Positions 18,101 through 30,500 of a stretch of DNA of 39,885 bases are shown here, in pieces. Numbering within the stretch: position 1 is the stretch's first letter; the number at the start of each line of letters is the position of its first letter. The stretch covers positions 1 through 39,885 of IMG/VR virus record IMGVR_UViG_3300042900_000713, one strand, 5' to 3'. The notes under the pieces are model-generated. The model was given only the letters and a program-made list of their open reading frames with translations. It searched no databases and was not told the DNA's origin. A program made the translations under genes and the position numbers. This DNA comes from a virus.

Positions 18101-19941
18101 ATTGGATCGCCGGTAAAAGTAGTATTTGCATAAGAAACTATATTACCAACCGTTACAATTTTTGTAAATATATCACCCAAACCTGCAGACACTACACCAT
18201 TGTTTACTCTAAATGTAGTTCCTGGTTTTGCAATATAAGATCCGTTGGAAAGTACTAAATCTGCATTAAATGTATTAATTCCTACTTTATAATAAACTGA
18301 TTTTACGTCGGAAAGATTGTAATCAGTTACTGATTTAATTAGTCTTCCATTATCTATACCATTGATAATAATTTGTTCATTTTCTAAAAAATCACCAGTA
18401 GTTTCGTATAATGTTAGTGTTGTAGAACCAGCAGAAACTGATTCTTTTAGGTGACCTGATGCCCTACTTTTTTTACCCTCAATAAAGCAAGGAACAGATA
18501 ATCCACTGCCACCAAAAGATGTAGTAAGACCAATTATTGCATAAGTTTGAATATCAAATAATCTTAAATTTAACCGACTCGTATCATCAACGTAATCACT
18601 TTCTGGTATAAAATCATAAATTCTTGCGAGACCAATGGTTGTTCCTGTAGCAACACTTGCGGACTCTCCAATACGAGAATTCATCAAACTTACTGTTGCA
18701 TCTGTGCCAATACCTAAAGTCGGTGATCCATAACCATTATTTAAAACAAATAAAGTTCCGGCATTGTATGGAATAACTTGATTTGATACAGTTTTTGTAG
18801 TTCTTGGTTTTGGAACATCAATTAGTCTTGGAGAAATTGTTTCTACATCATATCCACCCACATATGCTTTACCTGGTCCAATCTGATAAACCATCAAATC
18901 TTCCGATGGATTATTTCCTTGAACTGTTTGTTGATCTTTAAAATAAATTCCATCATTTAAAACTCCATCATTTAAACTATCTCTCACAAATAGAGTAAAT
19001 GGTTTTATAAAATAATTACCAGATTCATCAAAAGTTCTTCTTGCTAACTCATCACGAATTAAATTATACTGTGAATTTTTATTAAAAAATTGTGGTACTC
19101 CTTGATCAACTCTTAAAATTTCTACAAAATTATCAGTTTCTAAGTCATCAAGTGTTCGTTTAGAAAGTTCTAACGAAATTTTAAAGCGATCTGCTCCTGG
19201 AGCAGCATAATTAGAAAATCCCTGAGCGTTATCAAATAAAGTTTCATCTTCATCGGAAGTTATAATTTCTTCTACAATATCAAAACCAACTTTATATGAT
19301 GGAGTAATTGAGTATTGATCTAAAAGAATAGTTTGTGAAGATACTCTTGCAAATACTCCTCTAACAAAATAAACACCTTCTGCTACCGATACGCCAGAAC
19401 CTTCTGATGTTGCATTAGTTGTAATAGTATTGCAGACTCCCTGACCGACCTGGATTACGAAGTTACCATATGTAAGTGAGGTCTCTAATGTTAGAGTTTC
19501 GCCACTTTGAAAAATTCTATTTGTAAAATCTTCACCACCACTTTGAAGATATTTTAAGTATAACGTATAATTTCTTCTTTCAGAATCTATATTTTTAAGA
19601 AGATAAACTACCTCTGCAGTAACACCACTTACAGAACCTCTTAGTTTTTTACCTAAAAGTTGATCAAAATATAAAGAAATTGGAGCGCCATTGAATGAGT
19701 CCGCAATTTCTACAGCATAAAGTGGAGTTTCATATCTCAGTTGTCCGGGAATTACAACAGAACCCTCCTTAAAAATATGCTTTCCGTATTGTTCTACTTG
19801 ATTTTGAAGAATTGATTGTAGAGTTGTTAGTTCTCTTGCTTGAATAGGATATCCCGGTTTAAACAAAACTTTATAGTAGTCGTTATTTTCATCAAAATCA
19901 TCAAAATATGGAGAGACGTTGAGATTAGTTTCCTGTGACAT
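12127..19941 (-). CDS. 2604-aa baseplate/fibre protein with DUF4815-like N-terminus, in the gp10 slot
   Basis: Residues 12-60 (YFDDFDENNDYYKVLFKPG, then QARELTTLQSILQNQVEQYG) match the DUF4815 signature seen in large phage tail proteins. A Gly/Ser/Thr/Pro-rich linker lies near 1415-1450, a Pro-rich stretch with SPPPQPPVSRPRP near 1745, followed by DPLGQSFAVSDDTGIFLTSV and FFETKDEEIPVTIQIRPM, a segment common to such proteins. GxGY repeats lie near 2018 and 2064, and a RG/GT module (EVISYTTP, then VIARGIDGTQAQ) at about 2190-2260. It follows gp8, where T4 has gp9 to gp12, so a baseplate wedge pin or fibre role equivalent to gp10 is likely. T4 gp10 is only 602 aa. The start is 6 nt after the gp8 stop. 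Confidence 0.85.
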   Translation of the reverse strand: MSQETNLNVSPYFDDFDENNDYYKVLFKPGYPIQARELTTLQSILQNQVEQYGKHIFKEGSVVIPGQLRYETPLYAVEIADSFNGAPISLYFDQLLGKKLRGSVSGVTAEVVYLLKNIDSERRNYTLYLKYLQSGGEDFTNRIFQSGETLTLETSLTYGNFVIQVGQGVCNTITTNATSEGSGVSVAEGVYFVRGVFARVSSQTILLDQYSITPSYKVGFDIVEEIITSDEDETLFDNAQGFSNYAAPGADRFKISLELSKRTLDDLETDNFVEILRVDQGVPQFFNKNSQYNLIRDELARRTFDESGNYFIKPFTLFVRDSLNDGVLNDGIYFKDQQTVQGNNPSEDLMVYQIGPGKAYVGGYDVETISPRLIDVPKPRTTKTVSNQVIPYNAGTLFVLNNGYGSPTLGIGTDATVSLMNSRIGESASVATGTTIGLARIYDFIPESDYVDDTSRLNLRLFDIQTYAIIGLTTSFGGSGLSVPCFIEGKKSRASGHLKESVSAGSTTLTLYETTGDFLENEQIIINGIDNGRLIKSVTDYNLSDVKSVYYKVGINTFNADLVLSNGSYIAKPGTTFRVNNGVVSAGLGDIFTKIVTVGNIVSYANTTFTGDPIYNRVTAVGSGGTSFTITGITTVTGICNGILPSGSFEVTNIIKVTPSVDSTNSSLLTLLNSDNVSSVNFQDNEVIQRRTYNVASFSESSISVAIDPSDIDIFFHSFDEDRFVIAYSDGSIEPLRFDQYNISLDGKTLTFYGLTKSSGTNAIVTATVRNIQPSSKSKKFNKVSSLVVSNSSLVNSGVGTTTLKDGLNYSNVYGTRVQDKIISLNIPDAVRVLAVYESNNTLEPALPTLLISGNPNNNQNFVVGEYIEGQNSGAVAIIVRKVDINKLEYVYLNTIQFSVGELIVGNESTEEAIVSSKTLGDKNITQNFIFDDGQRDTFYDYSRIIRKSNIQEPSKKLKIIFQNYTIDSSDTGEFITANSYNISNFKYDVSSYENSRLTDYIDIRPRVAPYTLSTKSPFEFSARNFASDGQYSEYTLCPGENLILSYSYYVGRIDRIFLNSDGTFSIVQGNADENPSPPILKSNCLDISTLYLPPYVYNVEDVKVDMSRHKRYRMSDIALLEERIQRVEEFTTLSALETKTENFIIKDSNTGLDRFKCGFFVDNFSSHDYHDLQNPSFRSCIDSTTNTLRPEHYTTSIDLQLGSEAISGVGQTYNPNIDQSYVTDLGSPNIRKTGDLITLNYNEIQYEEQPYATKTESVTPFLVRYWEGSITLNPPIDSWIEERNITTTSYNEIKEITKRDDQNIITVNNVAINRPINVIPPIVQSGIPASNFINNPGTLNLRFALGISGTPTSLVTRRSVPGNAIGPLTQLLSPGRTGLVINRQTGTIGIRGRRVSILLPSPSAPRQFIVAVGNVRPTTSTGGGGPSTPGSTGGGTSTPSGSNITTTIVPEEIITADTRSESVSNYTEEIRYLRSRNIEFDAKSLRPLTKFYSFFEGIDVKNYIIPKLLEIEMISGKFEIGEDVETDPHFTQQKIIFKLCKPNHRTGPSDGSNPPSITNPSPVVDFTTGQLIPQNTNLLPKPDIFKFNPYTQQTIPEQYSESSTFLNIDTRSLELITETKYYGMIAQNMVLRGKTSGAVAKISNIRLISDNSGRLIGSLYIPDSSIPNNPKWINGENTFTLIDTPKLDNLNNFYQEFISNTRVNESSGEAEFASLGKSNITETNILTTRNIKILTSYKINVTNRVPSPPPQPPVSRPRPITNQQRPQRRDPLGQSFAVSDDTGIFLTSVEVFFETKDEEIPVTIQIRPMIAGVPSNIIIPFSEVTLSPDEVNLSINGSVPTKFTFPSPIYLSGPQQLEVRQAFISNDQSSEYAIVLLSNSPQYRVFVAELGKNDIQTNVRLSAQPTLGSLFKSQNGSTWSPAQLEDLKYKLYRANFVNDGLVRFFNSKLDVGNQKVTVTGSNQILPLSKRIIVGLGSTGYDQNNVVPGVTLIQGSATGKLIGIAGSIKSDIGLGVTVSNAGFGYTAGTFSNISLETETGSGIGAVAIIGVTAAGISTVTITDGGFGYQVGDSLLIPETGMGQNVGFGGKLTVVSIASNNTFIIDNVQGQFSAGITTLSYIAGTGTTTVTGVGVTINTISPDSYYDGLHMKILHTNHGMHSSENYVRISSFRPIQSEINSTLSQSITAVQTVIPVTSSIGFETFEGVTVSTSNPGYVIIGNEVISYTTPTGTTLPVIARGIDGTQAQSYDASVPVYKYEFNGISLRRINKVHNFSEVSPNHLTELNSYFIKIDTSDADFNNAGIGSDRTNDLYFKETTQTGSPGIIFTNNIQFEAITPNVSYILPGKTNLECRIRTFTGTSIGGREKSFVDDGFTSISLDETTYFDTPKLICSDINEQKFITESPGSKSFTMEFLMSTEDSRVSPVIDTIRVNAVTTSNLINNPYGVNENSDYANDDTIRSLFNDKHAVIYISKPVRLKIPANSIKVLLTASHNDTNDVRVLYQLFRDDTPQASQNYELFPGSSNYQVDGQGIKRVIDSSLNDGSADTFVRQTSDSSFRDYEYSVDDLPDFNSFAIKIVMAGSNQATPPLIRQLRAIATIKPRI

Positions 19942-19947
19942 AATTCT

Positions 19948-21507
19948 TTAAAATTGCAAAATGACTTTGATATCTTCTTTTTGATTTGATGACCTTGTAA
20001 TTGAAGGTCTATTATCAACGTAAATAATACTTCCTGAGTATTTTTTAACCTCGGGATTTGCTAAACCAGCAATGAAAGATTGTCCAAGATTGTATGTTCT
20101 ATTATTTAGTGCCGTAGCGATACCTGTGAAAGTAGTGTCAATGTTAAGATTTGTTCCTTGTATAATAGTTGTTCCACCAACACCAGTAGAATTTGTAAAT
20201 CTATTTAATTGAATTCCATAAGTTGGAAATTGATTTTGAGATCCATCAGTATTAAACCCAACGAGACTTTTATCTTGCCAATATTTTAATACTCCAGTAT
20301 TTTGGTCATAAGAAACCACTCTTCCAACAGCAGTTGTTCCAGTACTTATAATTTGGGTAAATTTTGAATTTGGAGTAAATATAGCAGTGTCATATCCTGT
20401 TCCTGTAAGTTTTAGCGCATAAACAGCACTTGCTTTTTCTATATCTAATAATGAAGTAGAATCATATGCTTGAGGATTTTCTACAATTCCAACTCTAGCA
20501 ATTTTATTTCCGGTTATAAAATCTGGATTTTCTAAATCATTTTCAATCCTAGAAAAAATCAAAACACTATAAGCACCAAGTTCCCTATAGATGTCTGCTC
20601 CGTGACCTCCTTTTGGTGGAATAATTACATTAAAAGATGGTATATCATTATCATTCACCCCAATCGGAACATTTCCTCCAACTAAATCAACAGTTCCATA
20701 AGTATATCCCGAGCCTCCAGTAGAAACTGTAATTGATTCTACTCTAGAATCGTTGTTAATTACAATAGTTGCTTTTGCTCCTTCACCATCACCTTTAATT
20801 GGGACATTTGTATAAGTTCTATTTGCAGTCCCAATACCAACCCCACGATTTATAATGGTAATAATTTTAAGTTGGTTATTAGGAGATGCTGCGTTTGTTC
20901 TTAGTGCTAAAGATTCGGAACTAGTCTCCCAGTTTTTTGGTACAGGTATAAAATTAACCGTATCGAATTTTATAACTTCACTAGGTTTGATTGTATAGAG
21001 ATATTTCCAAATATATCCATCACCAGTATTTCCCGCTGCTTTTGGTTCTAAATCTGTAAAAGTTGGTTCATCTAATGATGGTCTTCCAGTTACATTGTCT
21101 GGATCAGTACCATTTTGAAGGCAAATATAAACTCTATAATCACTATTAATTACATAATAATTGGCCGAATATAAACTAGTTGATCCAGATGGTTTTGATG
21201 TATTACTTATACTAATATCATGACGATACATATCATAAGTTGTTCCAGAAGACCAAGTTATTTTACGAATAACTTGATTTACGTCACTTGCTTTAATTTT
21301 TTTTAAAGCAACCATAGTATCCCAATAATCATTTTCTTGATCAAAACTATCTCTTGGTGATGGTGGATTATTTTCCCAAGTTGTTAAGTAATCAGTTGCA
21401 TTAGTTAAACCAACAAAAGAATAATATGAATTGGAAGAAGATGTAACACCACTAACAAAATTCTTTGCATTTAATATTCTTAGTTGGTCAGTTATAATTG
21501 CAGACAT
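19948..21507 (-). CDS. 8: Baseplate wedge protein gp8
   Basis: gp8 is a wedge component joining gp7 and gp10 in T4. The match is readable by eye: GDGYIWKYLYTIKPSE at 162-177 parallels GDGYVWEYLFEIPP of T4 gp8, and the C-terminus with IIYVDNRPSI and EDIKVILQF parallels the MIYMENRPPI and EEINILFTF ending of T4 gp8. It is 519 aa against 334 in T4. The extra middle region holds a GxGY repeat (ESITVSTGGSGYTYGTVDLV). Gene order 6, 7-slot, 8 is T4-like. No strong Shine-Dalgarno sequence; an AATAAATA octamer lies just upstream. Confidence 0.93.
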   Translation of the reverse strand: MSAIITDQLRILNAKNFVSGVTSSSNSYYSFVGLTNATDYLTTWENNPPSPRDSFDQENDYWDTMVALKKIKASDVNQVIRKITWSSGTTYDMYRHDISISNTSKPSGSTSLYSANYYVINSDYRVYICLQNGTDPDNVTGRPSLDEPTFTDLEPKAAGNTGDGYIWKYLYTIKPSEVIKFDTVNFIPVPKNWETSSESLALRTNAASPNNQLKIITIINRGVGIGTANRTYTNVPIKGDGEGAKATIVINNDSRVESITVSTGGSGYTYGTVDLVGGNVPIGVNDNDIPSFNVIIPPKGGHGADIYRELGAYSVLIFSRIENDLENPDFITGNKIARVGIVENPQAYDSTSLLDIEKASAVYALKLTGTGYDTAIFTPNSKFTQIISTGTTAVGRVVSYDQNTGVLKYWQDKSLVGFNTDGSQNQFPTYGIQLNRFTNSTGVGGTTIIQGTNLNIDTTFTGIATALNNRTYNLGQSFIAGLANPEVKKYSGSIIYVDNRPSITRSSNQKEDIKVILQF

Positions 21508-21520
21508 TTTATAGTTTTTT

Positions 21521-21528
21521 TATTTATT
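21521..21528 (-). promoter_or_regulatory. Possible late-promoter octamer before gp8
   Basis: The minus strand reads AATAAATA, overlapping the stop codon of the 3974-aa gene and ending 14 nt before the gp8 start. The spacing leaves only a very short leader. The sequence is AT-rich, so it may be fortuitous. Confidence 0.3.
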
Positions 21529-24500
21529 TAGGTATTATAATTTGAGTATTTTAAACGATTATACCTTTGAATAACTGGAGAGGATGAAATGCCACCAATA
21601 TTCGCATAAGTGATAAATTCATCTGGATTTGGGCGTATAGGTGTCAAAATTCGCCCCCAACTATATTCTCCATAAAAATCACTAAATCCAAGTCCAGTTA
21701 AATTATTATAATTTGAAACACTTACAGTTACTTTGGTGACGTTGGTAAGTCCTACGCCAGGAACAGCAGTTTGGGCAATTGATACTGATGCAACTTGATA
21801 GATGTTATTAATAAAAGTAGTTCCGACACCAACAACCCCACCAGAAAGATTTAGTGATGTTAACCCATTACCCACATTTGAACTATGAACAATAAAGTAA
21901 TATCCAGTTTGAATTCCACTAATCCCAGTTGTAGCAATTCCCACTTTTACAATACTTGAATCTCTTATAATAGAATTTGTAGGAATAAACAAATCAAATA
22001 CAATTCCAGTTGATGCTACTCCAACAGAAGTAGTTTGAACTCCAGTAATTATTCCAAAATCACCTTCATAAGAAATTTTATCGATAATTTCATATTTTGT
22101 AGGTGGAGTTTCAATTAAAACCACTGGTGGATATGTAAACGTGTATCCAAGTCCAGCAGATGTTATTGCAATTCCTGTTACAACTCCTCCCGAAATTGTT
22201 GCAAGTGCTCTAGCAGTGTTCTGTATTGTAGTTGTTCCAAATCCAATTGGTCCGGCAATTGATACTGTTGGGATAGTAGTATATCCATTCCCATTATCTG
22301 AGATAATAATAGATGAAATTGTCCCCGAAGTAGATACTACTGCAGTAGCAGATGAAGAAACTATGGAATCTTGAGAAATAATAATAATTTTATTTTGTGG
22401 TTTTTCTGTAATTCCGTCATGAGTATACTCTTTCTCACTATCAAAGAATGCCTTAACACTTTCAACAAAAATTATGCTAGACCCTATTCCGATATTTTGA
22501 ATAATATTGGTAGTTGGTTGAATATAAGGTTCATAAAGTACCCTATCTTTACCAACTTGTTTCCCATTTATAACCAAGTCTTCAGTTTGTCTACACCAAG
22601 TTAAAGGTCTTGATAGATCTTCATTTTCAGTAATTCCTGGACCTGAATATAAGTTTGTTGAAAGTATATCAGAAGAAATAATTTCAGTAACCAATCTAGA
22701 GTTCTCTTTTAATTTAATATCATTACTAGTTAAAGTAACTTTATCTCCCTGTTTGATGGTTTCTAAAATATCTACATCCAAAGTATCAATATCTGCAGTT
22801 CCTCGATAAAATATTATTTTAGAGGTATCGCCTTCTTTTGGTGCTTCGGTAAATCGTATAATACTTCCCCCAGAAAAACGGTATCCTTCTCCCGGAACTT
22901 GTAGAATATCATTAATAAAAATTAATAAAGTTGCTTGAACATCAATAATTGAACCTTTTTTTGTTCGGATTGAAGTTTGATTCCCCCCAATACGAATTGG
23001 AAATGATTTTCTATTTCCATCAAAAAGGGAATCAATTGGGTCAATAACTTGAAGTGATCCAACCGTCCATGCAGTAAATGCATCAGAGTATACCCCATCA
23101 ATTGATAATTGGAATTCTGAAAAACTTAATGAGGTATTAGTTGGAATTCCTATGGTTCCTCCAATTGAAACCGTTAATACTTCATTTATATTATATCCAT
23201 ATCCAAAATTCTTTAATTCAAATGATATTACACTTGATCCTTGACCAACTATGATATCAACAACCGCACCAGTACCTACACCTGAAGATGATTGAGAGTT
23301 GTATATTAATGGAATATTTGAATATGATAATGGATCATCAAAAATTACGATTGGTGGATTGGATGAAGTATATCCAACTCCTGGATTTGTAATAGCAACA
23401 CTTACAACACTTCCTCCGCTTATAGAAGCGGTTCCAATTAATTGTATATTTGGAATACCAACGTTTGATGTTACAACCCCGACATTTACAACTGTCTGTA
23501 TTCCAGATCTATAACCAGATCCACTATTTCCAATACTAATAGATTGAATTGTACCTGCAACTGATACTACTGCAGTCCCTCCTGCAGATACTAATGGTTG
23601 ATATGCAAATCCTTGTGTAGATCCAACAGAAAGAATAATACCTCCTCTAGGAATACTTGAAGTGTTTACATCATAACTTGTTGATGTTGCTGATCCAGTA
23701 AATGATATGGAAGTTATTCCTGAAGACTCACTTAAGTCATAATCAACAAAATTGGGTCCTTGAAATATTTCATTTACTAATACTATAGTATTATCTGTTG
23801 ATATTCCAGATACATTTGTTCCATTAGACTTTAATGTAAATGTTTTTTGTATTCCATCAAAATCATTTGAAATATCATCAAAAATATAGTTATTTGAATA
23901 TGATTCATTATTACTATCTGCAATCCCAGATCTTAAGAATATTCTTCCACTAAATGATGACCCAGTAGCAATACCGACATAATCTTGCTCATCTGCCCTA
24001 TTTGATTGATTGACAAAAGGCACTTTTCCATAAGGTGCCTCTGAAAAATAAATTTTATTCCCAACAATGTTATAGTTTCCGTAAACTTTAGATACTAAAC
24101 TTGAAGATGAATGAGTAGATAATCCAGTTCCCATCCAAGGTCTAACTACACTTATTGAATTTGTACTTCCAACTCCAACTGCAGTAACTTTCATAATTTC
24201 TTCATCAATTTTAATCAAGTCTCCACCATAAACTGATGTTATACCAGAAACATATACCAAAGAACTAAAAGCAGTTAAATTACGAATTAATGATGATGTA
24301 ATTGCTGTTGAAACAATAGGAGATTGAATAACATTATCAATTCCAATAATTGCTTTTTTGTTTTGATTTTTTGAAGTAAATAAATGAGAACTCCCTATGC
24401 CAACAGAAGTTAATTCTAAAACTTTTGGAGTAGTTTTTAAAGCATCGGATGCAGAAGTAGAAACTCTTATTTGAGAATCATTTAGTTTAACAACATATAA

Positions 24501-27500
24501 CTTAGGAGGAAGTTTATCAGTAACACCAATACCAGGTACAGAAGTTGTAGCGATACCAATTGCTTGCGCCGACTTAGTAGGGTATGAATATATTATTTCT
24601 TCTCCAGTAACATAGTAATTGTAGGGAATTGTAATTATATTTTTATCAACTTTAATAATATCTGGATTAGTGCCATCGATATATCTTTCAAAAATTGGTA
24701 TATTTTTATGTTTTAACTCAAATTCTTTTTTAATATCTGAATTTGTTCCTGTGTATATTCCATAATCATATTCTAGAGATCCATTTATTAATGATATGTC
24801 GTCAATATTATTACTCAATCCAATGTTAATTGCAAATACTTTGATATCAACATCAATATCTTGAATGGGAGTGAAATAAATTTCAGTATTTGCACCAGAA
24901 ATTCCTGCCGTTGTAATTCCTAAAGAAGATTCTGTTTGTAAAATTCCGAATTCTGTAATATAGCATTGATTTTCTTCGTAATTTGTTACAACTAAAATTT
25001 CAGAAACTTGATATTTTGAATTGGTCTTATCTTCAATACTAATAATATAATATGAACTATTGTAATTTGTATTTGAATAACTTGATATTATGTTTGCTAC
25101 TGGAGAAACACTGGAGGAAATTGCGACTGAAGATGAATTTAGAGAACTTCCTCCAATAATTTCAGTTCCAATTCCGGAAGCACTAGTATTTGCCAAAGAC
25201 ACATTAAAAGTATTAACAATATAATCAATAGAAGTTACTGTATCTGGTATTAAATCAATTTTAATCTCCGAACCAGACAAATAAGCATTATATGTTCCAA
25301 TGCCCAAAGATGAACGTGAAGTAAAACTATCGGTTGTTATTTGTCCATAATCTAATAAATGAATTTGATTTCCATCGTTAATAATAGTAATCTCATCAAC
25401 TTCATAATATGAAGAATCAGTTGCTCCAATTTGAACTAAAACTTTTGATGCTCTATAAGTAGATGCAATTCCTACAATAGAAGTAGAAATTCCAGTTCCT
25501 TGTGGAATTATAGTATTACTAGTATTAATATGAACAGAATTTCCTAAATCTACTGTACCAATTCCACTTAGACTATCGTTGAGGGAGAAAGAAAAAATTT
25601 GTAAATTATAATTATTAAATTTTGTTTTTACTGGATAAAAAAGTAAATTTCCAGATGTTCCAGAAACACTAAAATCAAAAAATCCCAAATTCGGAGATTC
25701 TACTACATTTAATCCATATTGGTTCATAAATCCAACATTATTGTCGTGAAGAAGTACTATGGCACTAAATTGTTTCTCATTTATAAATTTTTGATCTTGT
25801 ATTAGAATAAAATATTTTTTAGATCTGACATTTGTTAACGTAAATGAGTCTACAATACTAAACTCTGTTGCTCTAGGATTACTATTAAATTCATTTGAAA
25901 TATTATCAATTACTAAAACTCTATTTCCAATAGATTCAATATAATCTTGAATAACTCTAGAATCAAATAAAATTTCATTAGAAGTAATAGTATCGTCAAT
26001 GATAAGATTATTTTCCCGAGCAAGATCAAAATCATAAACACAATTAAGGTCAATGAATCTAGACAAATCTGCAGTACCAGAAAAATCTCCTTGATTTTGA
26101 TCTGTTGAAATTCCGATATTTAATGGTTTTGATTCTATAATTAAATTACCAAATTTTTTAAATCCTGCGGTATGGTTTAACGAACTTACTGGATTATCCC
26201 AAGTAGTCAAATCTTTTTGAGATTTCAATTCATATGAAAAATATTGATAATAATCACTATCATGAATTCGTTGAAAATCGTTATTTAAAAATCCAGTTTC
26301 GGTATTCCACCCTTTTCTTGTTTTTGAGGATGAATCAACAGCATAATTAGATTCATAACTTAATATATCATTAATAATACCAACGGAGTTTGAAGTTTTT
26401 CCTCGTATATTACTACCAATAGGAAAATCATCAACTGTGGATATTTTGAGATATTGATTATCTGGATCCCAAAATTGAACATTTCCAACTGATGATTCAA
26501 AATAAATTATTTCTCCTTCATAAAAAGAGTTTTTCTTTAGAATTGGATTAAAAGTTGGAAAATATGATTCTGGAATTATTCTTCCTGCAGATGAGTTAAT
26601 TTTAAATGTTCCCGGAATTTCTTCATTATTCAAATAAGATGAGAGGTTGTATGTAACAACTCCAACTGATCCACCAAGATTTGGATCTACAGCAGTAAGA
26701 GTAAATAATGCATAATCATAATTTGAACTGTTATATCCTTTACCGGTACTATTAACACCTACACTTATACCTTCAATTAATACTTTACTCCCCACTTCAA
26801 ATGGATAATCTTCGGGATTACTAAAACTTGCACCTATAGTTACGGTTACATTTTTAGTTGAGTTGTTAAATGTAATATTATCAATTTTAATTCCATTTGA
26901 ATTATTTGTTGGAATAATTTTAGGAATCGCATTATTAAGAGAACTACTGTTTTTACGTATAGTTACTAAAGAATCACCAAGATTATAAAATAAGTCAACA
27001 TCACTAACTATTTTATTAGTTATTCCATCAATAACTACAAGATCTGGAGAAGCAGTATAATCTTTTCCAATTGAATTAATTTCAATATAATCAAAAAATG
27101 AAAGAGGTTCCAAAACTAATATACTAGGGAACTTCGTGGTAGGTCTAACACTGTAATCAGCAGAATAATCAAATCCAATATCTTGTATTTCTATTGATGT
27201 AATCTTTCCAATAGAACTGGTTTTGGGTTTAACAATTGCATTTAAACCTAAATTAGATTCTATGGAAGTAACTGAAGGTAATCTTGAATATCCTTTTCCT
27301 TTACTTAGAACTTTAACCTCATAAATTGATCCTTGTGCTGAAAGTGAATTATTAGTATAGTATTCTATGCCTTGAGTGTAAATTGGTTCTTCAGGAAATT
27401 CTAAAATATTAAAACTAAATGTTGTGGAAGTAATTCCTACGACTGAGTATTCACCATTATATTTGCTCTCAGATAAAGTAATTTTATTAAATCCTCGTAC

Positions 27501-30500
27501 TTCTGTATCAATTAAAATATCTTTTTTAATTTGCGAATTTCTGTCCAAATTAGTAGGAACCAATTTATAAAATAAATTAGTCGGAGTACTATCATTAATA
27601 GTTAACGTAATATTTGCGGTGGAAGTAATTCCAATTGTACCAATTCCTGATATATCAAATATTTGTGAAGACTGCGTTGTATTGAATTCATCAATAAATT
27701 GTTCATCCCGATAAAATCTAAATTCAAAGGCAGAATAATTTGTCGAATTGGCGTTAAATGACAGAGAGGAATCTGAAAGATCAAAAACTACTCTTTTATT
27801 TTTTGTTAAATTGAGTGGCGGATTGATTGGTGAAATTGTTCCTGGATATGAAGTTGTAATATCAATTATCTCTGGAGGTAATTTAACTGATCCATAATAA
27901 GTATCTGATAATTTAATTTTATTCGAATCAATAGTAACAATATAATAAATTCCAAAATTGATTAAACCAGTTGCTGGAGTTGTCGCTGTGTATATAACTT
28001 TTTGTCCAGTATAGTATTGGTGATTATTAATTGTAATAATATTATTAATAGTATCAATAGATGAAAAAGTTCTAGGATTAATTACCAATCTTCTATTATA
28101 GTCATCATATTTTACTACGAGTGTAGTAGAAATTCCCGGTCTTACATTAATGTTTACATTATCAAGTAGAGATAATCCATGAGTTTCTGCAGTAGAAACA
28201 GTAACTACATTTTTACTAATATTTCCAGTTAAAGTATTTGTATAATTTGTTGTAAAACTATGATTATTTCCGGTTCCCACCGAAGTAAAGTATAAAATAC
28301 CAGATTTTAATGTTGATCCAACAGAAACAAAATTTCCAATTGATCCAAGTCCAACTTTAATAGTTGAAATTCCAATTAAATCATTAGAAATTTTTGCAGC
28401 ATAAACAATTGAATTTTCTTCTAGTTGAAAAGAAGAAGATCCATTAGTAGAAATTGATATAGCATTTCCACCATTTGAAGAATATATTAAAGAATCTCCA
28501 GTATTTAAATTGTGATTTTCAATATAAATTGATTGTGTTGGTATTGTAATTTGAGTAACTCCAACACCCGGATTTGAAAAATAAATTGTGCTAACAATAC
28601 CAACTCCAGAAGTTGTTCCTAATCCAACAGACTCTCTTGGATTAAAATAAAATTCTTTATTAACATTAAAATTATATGTGGTTGAAATTCCAAAATTAAG
28701 TTTTAGTTTTCTAGTTTTCTCAGTAAATCCAATACCGGCAACATATGAAGTCAATCCAGTAGTTCCATTTTGATTACGAAGAACTTTAATTCTAGATGAT
28801 CTGGAATCAATATTTAAAATTTTAATCTTTTCATTTTGAATTTGGTAGATATCATTTTCTTTGATATTTGGATAACTTAAATCTCCAGAGACATTAAAAT
28901 AAGTAATAATTCCAGTATATTGTGCGGAACCAATTCCAGATGTTAACGTGAGATTATTTGTATTAACTACTATATTACCTGACTTTTTATAATCATTACT
29001 ACCAGTAAAAGTAACTAGATCATTATTTGAATAATTGTGTGGAATTGAAGTAAATCCAATAAAAGACTGATTATATGGATAAAACTCAATTTCATTAAAA
29101 GATGATGTAGCAACACTAATTTGAGTTACTTGTTTCCCTTTAATTGAAGAAATTTTTGCTTTTGCTCCAAATCCAGATTGGTGATTAAAAATTAATCTAT
29201 CATTTATTTTATAATTTTGCCCACCATCAAAAATTTCTATAGAATCAATAGATCCTTCTAAAACACTTTTAACAATAGAGTTTTGTTCTTTAATTTTATT
29301 TGGGTTGAGTAAATAATCATACGAAGAAATGTTATATGGAGTAATATTTCTTTTCCAATTAGTTTGATTTATATCAATATAATCTTGATTTGAATAACTG
29401 TTAAAATTAAAATCAATTGGTTTTGCTTTATATGAAGGCCCAATTATATACGGAAAGATTGGTTTTTTTGAAACACTATTAATAGTTGAAAAATATGCAT
29501 AAACTCCATTTGGATACTCTGGAGTAATTCCAAATCTTCCATTATGTTCATCTAATTTATTAAATTCATCAGAATCTTTGTTTCCAACAAAATTATAATC
29601 TTCTATAAAAAATCCTTTTGGATAAATTGATTCTCTAGGTCTACTTGATGGCGAATCTATTAGGTCATACCCAGAAATTAATGGTATTACCTTTCCGCCA
29701 GTTTTTGACGCATATCCATATGGTCCATAAATTGGATTTCCATCATATGCCCACCCAATAATTGGTGAGTGTGAATTTGCTATCTGAACTATATTTTTTA
29801 GGTATTTTGGAGCATACGCATGTGAATATTGAAGTCCATAATTGCTGTTTAGTCCTGGAGTTAAAATTCCTTCGTCAACAGATATTTGAGAATTTATTAC
29901 TAATCTTTCTACCAAATTAATTTTCCAAGATTTAATTTGTGCTTCAAATTTTGCATCTAATCCTGCTGGCGTTACTGTAATTGAAGTGTCTGTGTGATTA
30001 TACCCAATTCCACCGTATATAACTTTAACTTCAACTAAAGATCCATTTGATAATATGGGAGTTAGTACTGCACCAGTACCAGTTCCATCAATTTGAAGAT
30101 TTGGTGGAGAATTGTACCCATTTCCAGAACTATTGACCAAAACATCAACGATTTGTCCATTTGAAATAATCGGTGTTAATTGAATTCCCGATCCAGAATT
30201 TAATTCAAAGAGTGGTTGTCTATTATAATTGATAATATCCTCAGAACCATAATTTAATCCACCAGAACTAATAAATATTGATTGTATTTGCCCCCTAAAG
30301 ATTGGTTGAGCGATAGCATTAAAATTTTGACCGGAAAGAGTAGAAACCCCAATTCTTCCACTAATAGATACACTTATTTCTGGATAATTAAATCTATGAG
30401 AACCAACACCAGAGGAAGTTAGATTCACATATTGATTTGTATCATAATAGAATTTTTTAGTAACACCTAGTGTACCAATTCCAATTTGAGATAATTTAAA

